From: Dastarcus helophoroides
Lineage: Eukaryota; Arthropoda; Insecta; Coleoptera; Bothrideridae
Direction of reading: 5' to 3'
NCBI GenBank assembly: GCA_028583605.1
Contig: CM053331.1
Span: forward strand, 32,528,411 to 32,592,410
DNA: 64,000 bases
Shown: piece after piece, positions 10,771-21,709 of the stretch
How the letters are laid out: every line of letters starts with the position of its first letter
Numbering within the stretch: the stretch's first letter is position 1
Position numbers and translations under genes: made by a program
The notes under the pieces: generated by a model
What the model saw: only the letters and a program-made list of their open reading frames with translations
The model's database searches: none
What the model was told of the DNA's origin: nothing

Positions 10771-13700
10771 TTTGGTTTCCCCATTTTTAAAAGAACGTGT
10801 TAAAAATTAACAAAAAAAAGTTGAAATTCTCAAAAAAATGTCGAAGTTTCTCAGAGATTAAATAATAAAAAAAAATGAAGTTTGAGAAAAAGGTCGAAAT
10901 TTCCCAGTTAAATTAAAACCGAACTTTGAAATAAATTGAAATTTTGATAATAAGACAAGTTCATAAAAGTTATATGATAATAAAAAAATTAAACCACAAA
11001 AAACCAAATTTCTGAGAAATATGAACAAACCTGAAAAATATTAAACATAAAGAAGTCGAATTTTCCAGAAAAAGTTCGGCATTTCAAGCAGAAGGTCGAA
11101 ATTTCCTAGAAAAAATTCCCTTTTAACAAAAAAAGTCGAACTTTAAAAATATTTTTTCGAGAATAAGACAAAACCAAATTATTTAAAATATAACTTTTAA
11201 AAAAGTTAAATTTCAACAAAAATGTCAAAGAATTTTTTTAAATAAAAGTCGAAATTTTGACAGAAAGTACAAATTTTGTAGAAAAAAGTCGAATTTTCTA
11301 ATTTGATAAAAGAAAATCGAACATTGATAATTAATTGAATGGAAACAAGTCGAACTTTTTCTCGAAATGTTGACTTCTTTTCTCAAATTTCTACAGTTTG
11401 TTCATATTTCTCAAAATTTTGAGGAAAATTATACAACTTCAAAAAGGAAGACAAATTTTGAAAGTAAACTCGAGGCTTAAAAAAGTACGTTTTAGAGGAA
11501 AAAGATGAAATTTTTTAAAAACTGATCTCAAATTTTAAAAGAAAAAGGCAAATTTGAAGAAAAGCTCAAAATTTCTAGAACAAAAAGTATTAAAAGAAGT
11601 GATTATTTCGGAAAAATCATATTTTGGAAAAATTAGTAAATATTTTTGAAAAAAAAACGGATTAAAAACTTGAAATTTCTAGAAAAGTGTCAAGTGTTAA
11701 GTTTAAATTTTTCTAACAAAAAATAAATAATAATAATATAATTATAAATATATAATAATAAATAAATAAATTGTAAGGCAAATGAATAAATGTTGAGAAT
11801 AAAATCAAACTATAGAAAGGAAAATATCTTTCGAGAGAAAAGTCAAATTTTGCAAAAACCGCGAATTTCGGGAACAAGTCAAATTTACAGAGTTTTATTT
11901 AAATAGGAGTCGAAATTTTGAAAAAAGGTATACATTTTAGAAACGTCGTAAAATTCGGAAATGAAACGAATTTTGAAAGAAAAATTTTTGGAGAAAAAGT
12001 ACAAAATTTCTGGAGAAAAGTCACAATTTAGAACTCAATGAAAAATGTCATTTATTAGAAGCGAACTCGGATTTGGGAAATAAATCGAAATTTAAAAAAA
12101 GGAAGAATTTTGAGGAAAAATGGACACTGCCTCAAAATTTCCAGTTTATTACTTTTTCAAGATTTTGAGTCATTTAATAAAAAATGGAAATATAGCGAAA
12201 AGTAAATTCTTGACGAATTAAACTTCGAAAAAGTCTAATTAAAAAAGGTATACATTCTCAGAAAATGTCAAATTTTTAAGATAAGCTAAAAAATTACACA
12301 AATATTAAATTTTCGACAAGAACAGTCAAAATTTTAACAAAATTGAAAAAATTTTTGAAAAAATCAAATTTTATAAAAATAGTCAAAATTTTGAAAGAAA
12401 CTTCGTAATTTGCTAGCATTTTCAAGAATAAAATAAGATTAAAAACCTAAAATATAAAAAAAAAATTATGACAAATTGTACAAATTCAAAAGAAAAGACA
12501 TTTTGAAAATAAATTCAAAATCTTGAGAAAATTATTGAACTCAATTTTCAAGAGGAAGTCCTATTTTTAAAAAAAAATCAATCTTTTCAAGAATAAAATG
12601 AAAAGATAAATTCCAACAAAACGTCAAAAAATTCTGATTAATATAAAAAAAACCTAAAAAAATGGATACAAAAAACATCGAAACTTGCATAAAAATTTTG
12701 AAATTTCGAGAAATTTCCCAGAAGACGTTAAATTTTTATAAAAAAAACTCAGAATCTGAGATTATATTAAAACGAGAATAAGACACATTAAAAAAAAATT
12801 AAAATGACACTTTATAAAGAAACTTAACAACAAAAAACCAATTCAGAGAAATATGAACAGACTTACAAAAAATTAAATACAAAAAAGAACACATTTCCAG
12901 AAATAGTTATACATTTTTAGATCGAAATTTCGTAGGGAAAGTTAAAAAAAAAAGTCGAACTATGAGAACAAATTGAAATATCGAGAATAAGACAAATTTA
13001 AATGACTTAAAATACAATACCTACTTAAAAAAAAGTTATATTCTCGACAAAAATGTTAAAATTGTGAAAAATATGGAAAAATCCGTAAGGAATTTAAAAA
13101 AAAGTCGAAATTTTAATATCTCTCTGAAGATGATAGCTTGGCTATCGAAACGCGTTAGAGCAACCTTTATTGTGCTTTTTTAATCTTTCTTATTTTCACA
13201 AGATTTGTATTTCAATTTTCGAAATTTCCTCATTTTATAAAAAAAAGATCGAACCTTGAGAATGAATTGAACGAAAACAAAACGAAATGAAAGGGTTTTA
13301 AAATAATCCAAAATGTTTCATTTTGCGTAAAATTGTATGACTTCGAAAGAAAAGGCAAAATTTTGAAAGTAAACTGAAGATTTTAAGAAAATTTTCGATC
13401 TTTAGAAGCCAAAATTTTTTGACACTTCTCCAAATTCGTATTTCTCAAAATTTGTTTGTTTGTCCAACATTAAATCAACACTAAAATGAAAAAAGCAAAA
13501 GTTTTGAGGATTTGTGAGGATTTTCGACAATTCGAGAAAAATATTTCTTTTAAATTTCAACTAGTTTCTCCAGATTTCAAGATTAAATATGTCAAAATTC
13601 AACTAAGAAAGTAAAGAGTTTGAAAAAAGATTTTTAGACATTTCTATTCTTTTCTCGAAATTCGTTTTTTTCCAAAAATTGTTTTCAAAATTTCCTTAGG

Positions 13701-13999
13701 AATTTCTCGAGAAAAAGCTTAAAATTTATAAAAAATACTAAAATTATTTTTTTAAAAATAGAAATTTTGAAATATTTCTGGGATCTCTATTTTTCTTCCC
13801 TAAAAATTTGATAATTTAATTAAAAAGAAAAACAATTCTTGCCTGTTAAAAATGTTCGAAAAATCATAGAAAGTTTAAACTAAAAATTCAAGAGTAAAAG
13901 TTTCGAGAAAATACCTAATATTCCAAATATCTTTCCTAAAATCTCGACTTTAAAAACGTATCTTTGACCTGACAATTTGAAACTTTCGACTGAGTTTCG
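10771..13999. repeat. Degenerate A-rich satellite, with local strand switches
   Basis: Continues the GTCGAAATTT family. At 12700-12717 the sequence gives GAA-TTC-GAA-TTC boxes, each separated by two bases. T-rich islands near 11.37, 12.13 and 13.4-13.7 kb show local inversion of the repeat strand. (TAA)n-like sequence occurs at 11.72-11.77 kb. There is no gene. Confidence 0.7.
13120..13215 (+). repeat. Penelope-like CTGAAGA hairpin motif, copy 1
   Basis: CTCT-CTGAAGA-T-GATAGC-TTG-GCTATC-GAAA-CGCGTT-AGAG at 13120-13160. A perfect 6-bp stem (GATAGC/GCTATC) is followed by GAAA, and outer CTCT/AGAG can pair. The order imitates a hammerhead ribozyme with a palindromic ACGCGT stem III. One extra T lies between the CTGAAGA box and the stem, so it is not canonical. 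The downstream words TTAATCTTTCTT and ACAAGATTTGTATTTCAATT are shared with copies near 33.2 and 45.6 kb. Confidence 0.6.
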
Positions 14000-14669
14000 A
14001 AAAGTTTCAATATAAATTAAGCTTGGATTATTCAAACGTCAATCGTCCCAACAAACGCTTATCTGAACTGCTCACAAACTTCACTATTCCACCCTATTCG
14101 CCCTCAAGTTAATCACTTGTAAATTGACACAAAACTTACATATTGACTGCCAATGTAGACGACTAATTCATCAAAAAATAAACCTAGCCATAAATTAGGA
14201 AGCTTTCTTCAATATACTGGCCTCTGGCATGGATGATATAGTGACTTACAGCTCTCTTCTGTCTTGCATTTAGGTTTTCTTTTGTTCCTGGCGAAAGCCC
14301 CTTATAGGGAGGACAAAACGTCGCGCAACTTTTAGCAGTTTCTTGACACAATCGAATCCTGGGTTTATATCCAGATCAAAAAGCGTTGGAGAGAAACCAT
14401 ACGATGGCTTCACTTCCAAGAGATGGTCAAGCTTGAAAGTCTGATAATTCAACAAGATACTGTCAATATAATCCCATGTCTGGTGCAAACAATTATAACA
14501 CCAAATTTGTAATTTTGTTCAATTTGAGTGATGACACCGATGACGAATTAAGATCTATTTGGTTAGGTCTATATCCAACCTGAGTCACCCTAGTTATAGT
14601 ATAGAACCAATATTTAAAGACTAACCAGCTTCAGGTGTAATCTGAGCGCTTTTGCTTAAAATTTTTCAG
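14000..14669. other. Unique sequence upstream of the exon
   Basis: Non-repetitive, with normal base composition for the window. A 72-codon minus-strand frame (14270-14488) lacks a recognisable domain. The 3' end (TTTTGCTTAAAATTTTTCAG) is a plausible intron acceptor for the exon at 14670. Confidence 0.55.
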
Positions 14670-14810
14670 GGAGGTTCGATGCCGAACACCAGCAGTAGCG
14701 TGCCGTTCCTGCTGAGTAGCAGCATGCAGAGCATCAGGTCTCGGCGTCCTAGTGCAGTGCTGGGCGGCTCTCAGGGCTCAGGCCTGCTTCAACAATTAGG
14801 CAGCGGCATG
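14670..14810 (+). CDS. Internal coding exon of an unidentified host gene
   Basis: A 141-bp island, clearly GC-richer than everything around it, bounded by a pyrimidine-rich acceptor (ATTTTTCAG) and a strong donor (ATG|GTAAGA). Only one frame is open; the other two hit TGA and TAG early. Both boundaries fall between codons, so it is a phase 0-0 exon of 47 codons. The peptide is serine-, glycine- and leucine-rich. It contains MPNTSSSVPFLLSSSMQS, a basic SIRSRRPSAVLGG (RRPS is a possible basophilic kinase site) and a GSGLLQQLGSGM end. No known domain is recognised; it is probably a disordered linker exon, possibly alternatively spliced. I cannot name the gene. It is the only strong coding signal of host type in the window; partner exons must lie outside it or be too short to see. 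Confidence 0.72.
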
Positions 14811-15540
14811 GTAAGACTCACCTCTTCACACCAACCGGCCAACGGCAGAACGTTCTCTAGTAGCTCGGTTAGAAAATGCCCCTCCTTGAATATTACGTTT
14901 AGCTGAACGTACGTACGTATCCATCAAAAAACGTATAACATTATCATTCTAATTAACCTCTTGTCTATACGTATTGTTTACAGTATCACACTCCTGCTTA
15001 AATCACACACTCTTTCTCTATTCATCTTGTTTTGTTTTTTGTTTCGTTTCATCGTGCATTCACATTCACCTTGCGGGGGCTATTTATTGGTATATTGTAG
15101 ACTTCACTTAGGTAAGAGACAAACGCGCGAAAGCGGAAAACATCGACCTGCTTTACAACCACTGAGAAAAAACTTCTGAACTTTCAACTGAAAAGTGCAA
15201 AACTTGAAATTTGTAAAAATGTAATCGTGGATTGTCCATAAGACAAACTAGGCCTGGCCTTTGAGGGAGCACTCAAATCAGCTTGGAGGCCTAAAACGCT
15301 GTCAACATATAATTCTTCACTGAATTAACCAGTATTATTGTGTTAAATACTGACAGGTGTTGTTGGAGATTAAAATTTCAGTAAAAATCTAAAATCCATC
15401 AGTAATATTTTGTTCTTCCACCATAATCGTACCTTCATACTGGTACTTAATGGACTGAATATGCTACAGATTTTCAGAACTGACCAGATGCTTCGTCTGA
15501 AACTAATAAATTAGAATATCTTCGTCATAATCATTCGCCG
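14811..15540. other. Probable intron downstream of the exon
   Basis: Begins with the donor GTAAGACTC. It continues the open frame for about 30 codons before a stop, which would be read only if the intron were retained. The rest is T-rich, non-repetitive DNA including ACGTACGTACGTA at about 14909-14921, then passes into satellite A. Confidence 0.5.
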
Positions 15541-15559
15541 TTGCATTGTTTCAAAACCA

Positions 15560-18317
15560 ATCATCCTTAACACTCACCGATGCTTTTGGTGGTCAAAATT
15601 TCAATTAAAAGGGAAAGGTCATCAGTGATATTTTCTTTTTCCACTACAATATTGTCTTCGTATCATACATTTTTCTAAGTTGTACCCTATCAAATGGTTA
15701 TGCTAAAGATCCTTTCAACTAACCAGAAGCTTCATTTGAAGCTAAATCGCCAACAGAATCTTACGTATTCGGACACAATCGATTCATCTTAATAATCAAT
15801 TGGTGATAAGAATTTCAATAAAAAAGAAAAGTTTATCAGTAATATTTTCTTTTTCCACTATCATTTTGTCTTTATGTGGCACATTTTTTAAAACTATATC
15901 TTATCAATATATCTTAATGATCATTTGGTGTTCAAAATTTCAATAAAAATCAAAAGTTCATCAGTTATACGTTCTTTCTCCACTATAATTTTGTCTTCAA
16001 GTGGAACATTTTTCTAAGGTGTACCCAATCGATCTCTCTTAATAACCATCTGGTGGTCAAACTTTCAACAAAAATTAAAGGCTCATCAATAACACTTTCT
16101 TTTTCCACTATAATTTTGTCTTCATGTGGTACATTTTTCTAAGGTGTACCCTATCGATCTATCTTAATAATTCTTTGGTGATCAATATTTCATTAAAAAA
16201 GGAAAGTTCATCAGTAATATTTGCTTTTTCCACTATTATTTTGTCTTCATGTAGTACATTTTTTTAGCTATACCCTATCAATCTATCTTAATAACCATTT
16301 GGTGGTCAACATTTCAACAAAAATTAAAATTTCATCAGTAATACGTTCTTTTTCCACTATAATTTTATCTTCAACTGAAACATTTTTCTAAGGTGTACCC
16401 AATCGATCTCTCTTAATAACCATCTGGTGGTCAAATTTTTAACAAAAATTAAAGGCTCATCAATAATACTTTCTTTTTTCACTATAATTTTGTCTTCATG
16501 TGGTACATTTTTCTAAGGTGTATCCTATCGATCCATCTTAATAATCCTTAGGTGATCAAAATTTCATTGAGAAAGGAAAGTTCATCAGTAATATTTGCTT
16601 TTTCCACTATTATTTTGTCTTCATGTGGTACATTTTTTTATAACTATATCCTATCAATCTATCATAATAACCATTTGGTGGTCAACATTTCAACGAAAAT
16701 CGAAAGTGCATCAGTAATACTTTTTTTTTCTACTTTAATGTTGTCTTCATGTGGTACATCCTTTCTATTTTCTAAGGTGTACCCGATCGATCTATCTTAA
16801 TAACCATTTGGTGGTCATAATTTTATTGGAAAAGAAAAGTGCATCAGTAATATTTTTTTTCCACTATCATTTTGTCTTCATGTGGGTCATTTTTTAGGAC
16901 TATGTCCTATCAATCCATCTTGATAACTATTTGGTAGCCAAAATTTTAATGAAAATCAAAAGTGTATCAGTAATAGTTTTTTTCCATTGTAGTTTTGTCT
17001 TTATGTGGTGCATTATTATAAGGTATGGTTGACCTTAATGGTCATTTGGTGGTCAAAATTTCAATAAAAAACAAAAGTTTATCAGCAATATTTTCTTTTT
17101 CCACTATAATTTTATCTTCATGTGGTACATTTTTCCAAGCTGTTCCTGGATTGATCTTAATGGTTATTTGGTGTTCAAAATTTTAATGAAAAACGAAAAC
17201 TCATCAGTAATATTTTCTTTTTCCATTATAATTTTGTCTTCATGTGGTACATTATTCTAAGGTATGGTTGACCTTAATGGTCATTTGGTGGTCAAAATTT
17301 CAATGAAAAATGAAAGTGTATCAGCAATATTTTCTTTTTCCACTATAATTTTATCTTCATGTGGTACATTTTTCCAAGCTGTTCCTAGATTGATCTTAAT
17401 GGTTATTTGGTGTTCAAAATTTTAATGAAAAACGAAAGTTCATCAGTAATATTTTCTTCTTCCATTAAAATTTTATCTTCATGTAGTACATTTTTCTAAG
17501 CTGTAACTTATCCATTAATTGTGCCAGAAACACAAGAAATTAATCAGAAGCTTCATTTGAAACTAAACAGCATATCGTCGTATAATCCCATGTATTCGGA
17601 CACAATCATCCATCTTGATAATCATTTGATGGCCAAAATGTCAATGAAAAACGAAAGTCCATCAATAATATTTTCTTTTTCCACTCGATTTTCGTCTTCA
17701 TGTGGTACACTTTTCTAAGCTGTACCTGGATGGATCTTAATGATCGTTTGGTGGTCAAAACTTCAATGAAAGAGGAAAATTGATCAGTAATATTTTTCCA
17801 CTACAATTTTGTCTTCACGTGGTACATTCCTCTAAGCTGTACCTGGATTCATCTCAATGGTCGTTTGGTGGTCAAACTGTCAATGAAAAAGTAAAGTTCA
17901 TCAGTAATATTTTCTTTTTCCACTATAATTTTATCTTCATGTGATACATTTTCCCAAGCTGTAACTGGATTGATCTTAATGGTTATTTGGTGGTCAAAAT
18001 TTTAATCAAACGCGAAAGTTCATCAGTAATATTTTCTTTTTCCATTCGAATTTTGTCTTCAAGTGGTACCTTTTTCTAAGCTTCGTTTGATCTTAATGGT
18101 CATTTGGTGGTCACAGTTTCAATGAAAAACGAAGGTTCATCAGTAATATTTTCTTCTTCCACTATAATTTTATCTTCATGTGGTACATTTTTCCAAGCTG
18201 TACCTGGATAGATCTGAATGGTTATTTGGTGGTCAAAACTTCAATGAAAGAGGAAAGTTCATCGGTAATATTTTCTTTTTCCACTATTATTTTGTCTTTA
18301 TGTGGTACATTTTTTAA
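15560..18317. repeat. Satellite A, about 122-bp tandem repeat (left part)
   Basis: More than twenty head-to-tail copies of a unit with the landmarks CTTAATAACCATTTGGTGGT, AAAGTTCATCAGTAATA, TTTTCCACTATAATTTTGTC and TTCATGTGGTACATTTTTC. Spacing between successive TCATGTGGTACAT landmarks is about 120-128 bp. Copies are moderately diverged and the left edge (15.4-15.7 kb) decays gradually. Small open frames in it are by-products of the periodic sequence. The array is split at 18326 by a hAT element and resumes at 20869. Confidence 0.9.
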
Positions 18318-18325
18318 GCTATATC

Positions 18326-20860
18326 CAGTGGCGGCTGACGTAAAGGCACTATGGAACTGCAGCGCCCCCAATTTCACTTACGAGTTTTTTTCTCAACATT
18401 TTCTGAAGAGTTTTCATTACAAAATTTCTTGTAGAAATTTTAAATTGCCTCTGATTTCTTTTTATATAAATTTTAGGTTTCTTTCACGAAGTTCAGACAT
18501 TTAAAAACCTATTTTATTTTTAATTTTGATCTAAATCATATTTTTAAAAACTAATTTTTGTAAAAGTTTTGAGGAAAAAATCAATATTTCGAGCAGGAAT
18601 TAAAATGTTAAGAAAAAAACTCAAATTTCTTTGAAAATGGCAACATTTTGAGAATATAATTACAATTTTTTAAAAAAATCTAAATTCAACTCATGTCGCA
18701 TTTTACTATTTCCCTAAAAAATAAGTTAATATGGTATCTTCGAATTTTTACCTTAAATCTCATTTTATATAAAAATTTTCAGTTTTTTTCAGATATTTCG
18801 ATATTTTTAGGAAACTTTGATTTTTTCTTCGGTTTCCATTTTTCCTAAATATTTTATAAAAAGAAATTTTCCTGAAATTTCCATTTTTTCTAAAAGTGTG
18901 ATTCTTAAAATGTCTTCTAGAAATTTCAACTTCTCCAGATTTTTCTTTATGTTCCTTTAATTTGCTTCAAAAATATCAAGCTTTTCCACAACACTTTGAC
19001 AATTTAAAGTTTATTTTATTTTGTAGTTTTAGCAAAAAATGTTTGGAAAAAACCCTGAAAGCTCTAAAAATTTCAACATTTTGGGAAAAACAAAAAATTT
19101 CGACTTTTTTGTAAAAATATTTCAATTTTTTTTTAAATTTCGATTTTTTTCTCTAAGAAATTTTGCTTTTTTTCCTATGAAATTTATATTTTTCTCTAAA
19201 CATTTTATACAAAGAATTTTTTTTGAAATTTCGATTGTTTTGTTTTGGAAATTTAAAAGTTTTTTAACAAAATTTTAATATTTTAAAGTTGATTTTATTT
19301 TGTAATTTTGGAAATTGAAAATTATTAAGTATAAATTTAGGAAAAATAAATTTCAAATCTGCATAAAAATAAGAAAACTTTGGGAAAAATATTGAAATTT
19401 AAAAAAAATGAACCTTGTAAGTTTCAACCTTTTTTAGAATTTTAAATAAAAGGTTTTCAGAAATGTCTGACTTAAAAAAAAATCACAATTTTTAAATAAA
19501 GGATGGACAGTTTGCAAAAAATATCAAAATTTTGAAAATAGTTGAAATTAAAAAATAGGCAAAATCTTCAAGTTTTCCAAAAATTTAAAATTTTGGAAAA
19601 TGGCTAAAATTTTGAAAAATTCAAACTTTTGAAAGAGGCCGGAATTTTCAACAAAGTGGCAATTAAAATAAAAAGTCGATAATTTCAAAAAAGTGCAGAT
19701 TTAAGAAAAGGTTAAGATGTTCAATAAAGAAAGTCGAAATTTGTTGACAAGGCAAACATTTTCAAAATCTTTCAAATTTCCAAAAGAAGTCAAAATTTTA
19801 CAAAAAAAGTTTTTAAAAAGGAAAGGTCGAAATTTATAGTCGAAATTAAAAAAATATCAACATTTGCAAAAGATTTGAGAATTTTTATCGAATTTAGGAA
19901 ATAATTCGAAATTTTAAAAAAGTTTAAATTTTGAATGGTTGGGAAAGTTGCCCTCAACTTTTCAATAAAAATCAAAATTTTTGAAACCGGAATATTGAAA
20001 ACAAGTGAACATTATCAAATAGATCGAGGTTTTCAAAAGTCGAAATATTGAGAAGTTAAAATTTTGCAAAAAGTTTAAATTTTTGGTAGTTAAAATTGTG
20101 AATCAAAGTGGAACAATTTTTTAAAAAGTTGTAGGTCAAAAAAATTAAGATTTTGAAAAATGTCAAACATTTCATAAAATTTCATTTTCATAAAATCGAA
20201 ATTTTGAAGACATTTCGAAAATTAAGAAGTAGCGACATTTTCAACAAGGGAAATCAAAAAATAATCGAAAGTTTGCAAAAAAAAGTCAAAATTTTGAAAA
20301 ATAGTTAACATTTAAATAAGAACCGGTCGAAAATATCGAGAATCGAAATTTTCGATAAAAAAAAATTATAATTTTTCAAGAAAAAATATAAACGAAGATG
20401 AAATTTAGAAAAAAGTCGAAAATTTAAAAAGTCAAAAGTCCAGTTTTGAAAAAATTTGCATTTTCAGAAAAAGTAAGAATTTTCGAATGGTAAAAATTTT
20501 TAAAAATTTAATAATTAATTAAAAAAAAATACAAAAAAGACAACACCAAAAAGTCTAAATATTTACGAAAATACGGAAATTTTTAAAAGAGTATTCAGTG
20601 TTTTTCAGAAAATCAATATTTAAAAATAAAATAAGTTCGTAATTACAAAATAATCTAAATTTTCCAATGCAGTCGAAATGTGGAAAAAAATCCAACCTTT
20701 CATTTTCAATAGTTTTTATTGTCAAGTTTTTAAAGAAATCTAAAATTTTTGAAAGTAACGTTTTGAAAATGTCGAAATTTTCAGTCGAAATCTTAAAAAT
20801 TTCAAAAAGGTTAAACATTGTCGCAGCACCCCCATTAGTTTTTGTTACGAGCCGCCACTG
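18326..20860. mobile_element. Non-autonomous hAT element inserted in satellite A
   Basis: Ends read CAGTGGCGGCTGACG and CGAGCCGCCACTG. The flanks GCTATATC (18318-18325) and GCTATGTC (20861-20868) are an 8-bp target duplication with one mismatch, and the satellite resumes in register after the element. The 2.5-kb interior has no transposase. Subterminal sequence (GGAACTGCAGCGCCCCCAA on the left, GCAGCACCCCCATTAG on the right) is followed by GTCGAAATTT-type satellite, T-rich to about 19.25 kb and A-rich from 19.32 to 20.82 kb, so the two halves are in inverse orientation. It is a member of the same family as 21710-25686, in opposite orientation. Confidence 0.9.
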
Positions 20861-20868
20861 GCTATGTC

Positions 20869-21655
20869 CTATCAATCTATCTTAATAACCATTTGGTGGC
20901 GAATATTTTAACGAAAATTGAAAGTTTATCAGTGATACGTTTTTTTTCCACTATAATTTTGTCTTCAAGTGAAACATTTTTCTAAGGTGTACTCAATCGA
21001 TCTTTCTTAATAACCATTTGGTGGTCAAACTTTCAACAAAAATTGAAAGTTTATCAATAATACTTTCTTTTTTCACTATAATTTTGTCTTCATTTGGTAC
21101 ATTTTTCTAAGGTGTACCTTGTCGATCTATCTTAATAATCCTTTGGTGGTCAAAATTTCATTGAAAAAAAAAAGTTCATCAGTAATATTTGCTTTTTCTG
21201 TTATCATTTTGTCTTCATGTGGTACATTTTTTATAGCTATATCCTATCAATCTATCTTAATAACCATTTGGTGGTTTCAACGAAAATCGAAAGTACATCA
21301 GTAATACTTTCTTTTTCTACTTTAATGTTGTCTTTAAGTGGTTCATTTTTCTAAGGTATGCCCACGGCCGTCTTAAGTAAGATAGAGTTAGATAGAGTTG
21401 ACCGTGGTATGCCCTATTGATGTATCCTAATAACCATTTTATTATAAAAGAAACGTTCATCAGTAATATTTTCTGTTTCCACAATCCTTTTGTCATCATA
21501 TGGTACATTTTTCTAAGCTATGCCTTATCGATCTATCTTAATAATTATTTGGTAGTCAAAATTTGAATCGAAACCGAAGGTTCATCAGTAATACTTTCTT
21601 TTTCCTCTATAATTTGGTCTTCGTGTGGTACATTTTTCTAGGCTGTACCTTATCG
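20869..21655. repeat. Satellite A, right part
   Basis: Six to seven further copies of the 122-bp unit (TATCAATCTATCTTAATAAC, TTCATCAGTAATA, GGTACATTTTTC) continue the array interrupted by the hAT element. At 21361-21409 one unit carries an extra segment bounded by CCACGG and CCGTGG with GATAGAGTTAGATAGAGTT inside, possibly a tiny insertion. Confidence 0.9.
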
Positions 21656-21709
21656 AATGTGATGCTGGAATGGCGAGCGATTCGGAAACTCTAACATGAT
21701 AGTGCACTG
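21656..21709. other. Short unique spacer ending in a target duplication
   Basis: Non-satellite sequence between array A and the next hAT element. Its last eight bases GTGCACTG (21702-21709) match GTGGACTG (25687-25694) at 7 of 8 positions, the target duplication of the following element. Confidence 0.6.

Noticed and set aside
10511..10810. 99-codon proline/phenylalanine-rich frame
   Set aside because: It lies on the pyrimidine-rich duplicated segment; the paralogous copy at 8.03 kb does not keep the frame.
13120..13160. Canonical hammerhead ribozyme
   Set aside because: An extra T separates the CTGAAGA box from stem II, so it is reported only as hammerhead-like.
14811..14906. Extension of the exon to the stop at 14906
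   Set aside because: The donor GTAAGA at 14811 is strong, and GC content and codon character drop right after it; the extension is treated as intron.
15560..18317. CRISPR-like regular spacing
   Set aside because: The whole unit is repeated, with no unique spacers between short identical repeats, and the composition is eukaryotic.
16552..21508. Several 60-108-codon frames in satellite A
   Set aside because: The frames repeat with the 122-bp period and break at different places in each unit, as expected of a repeat shadow.
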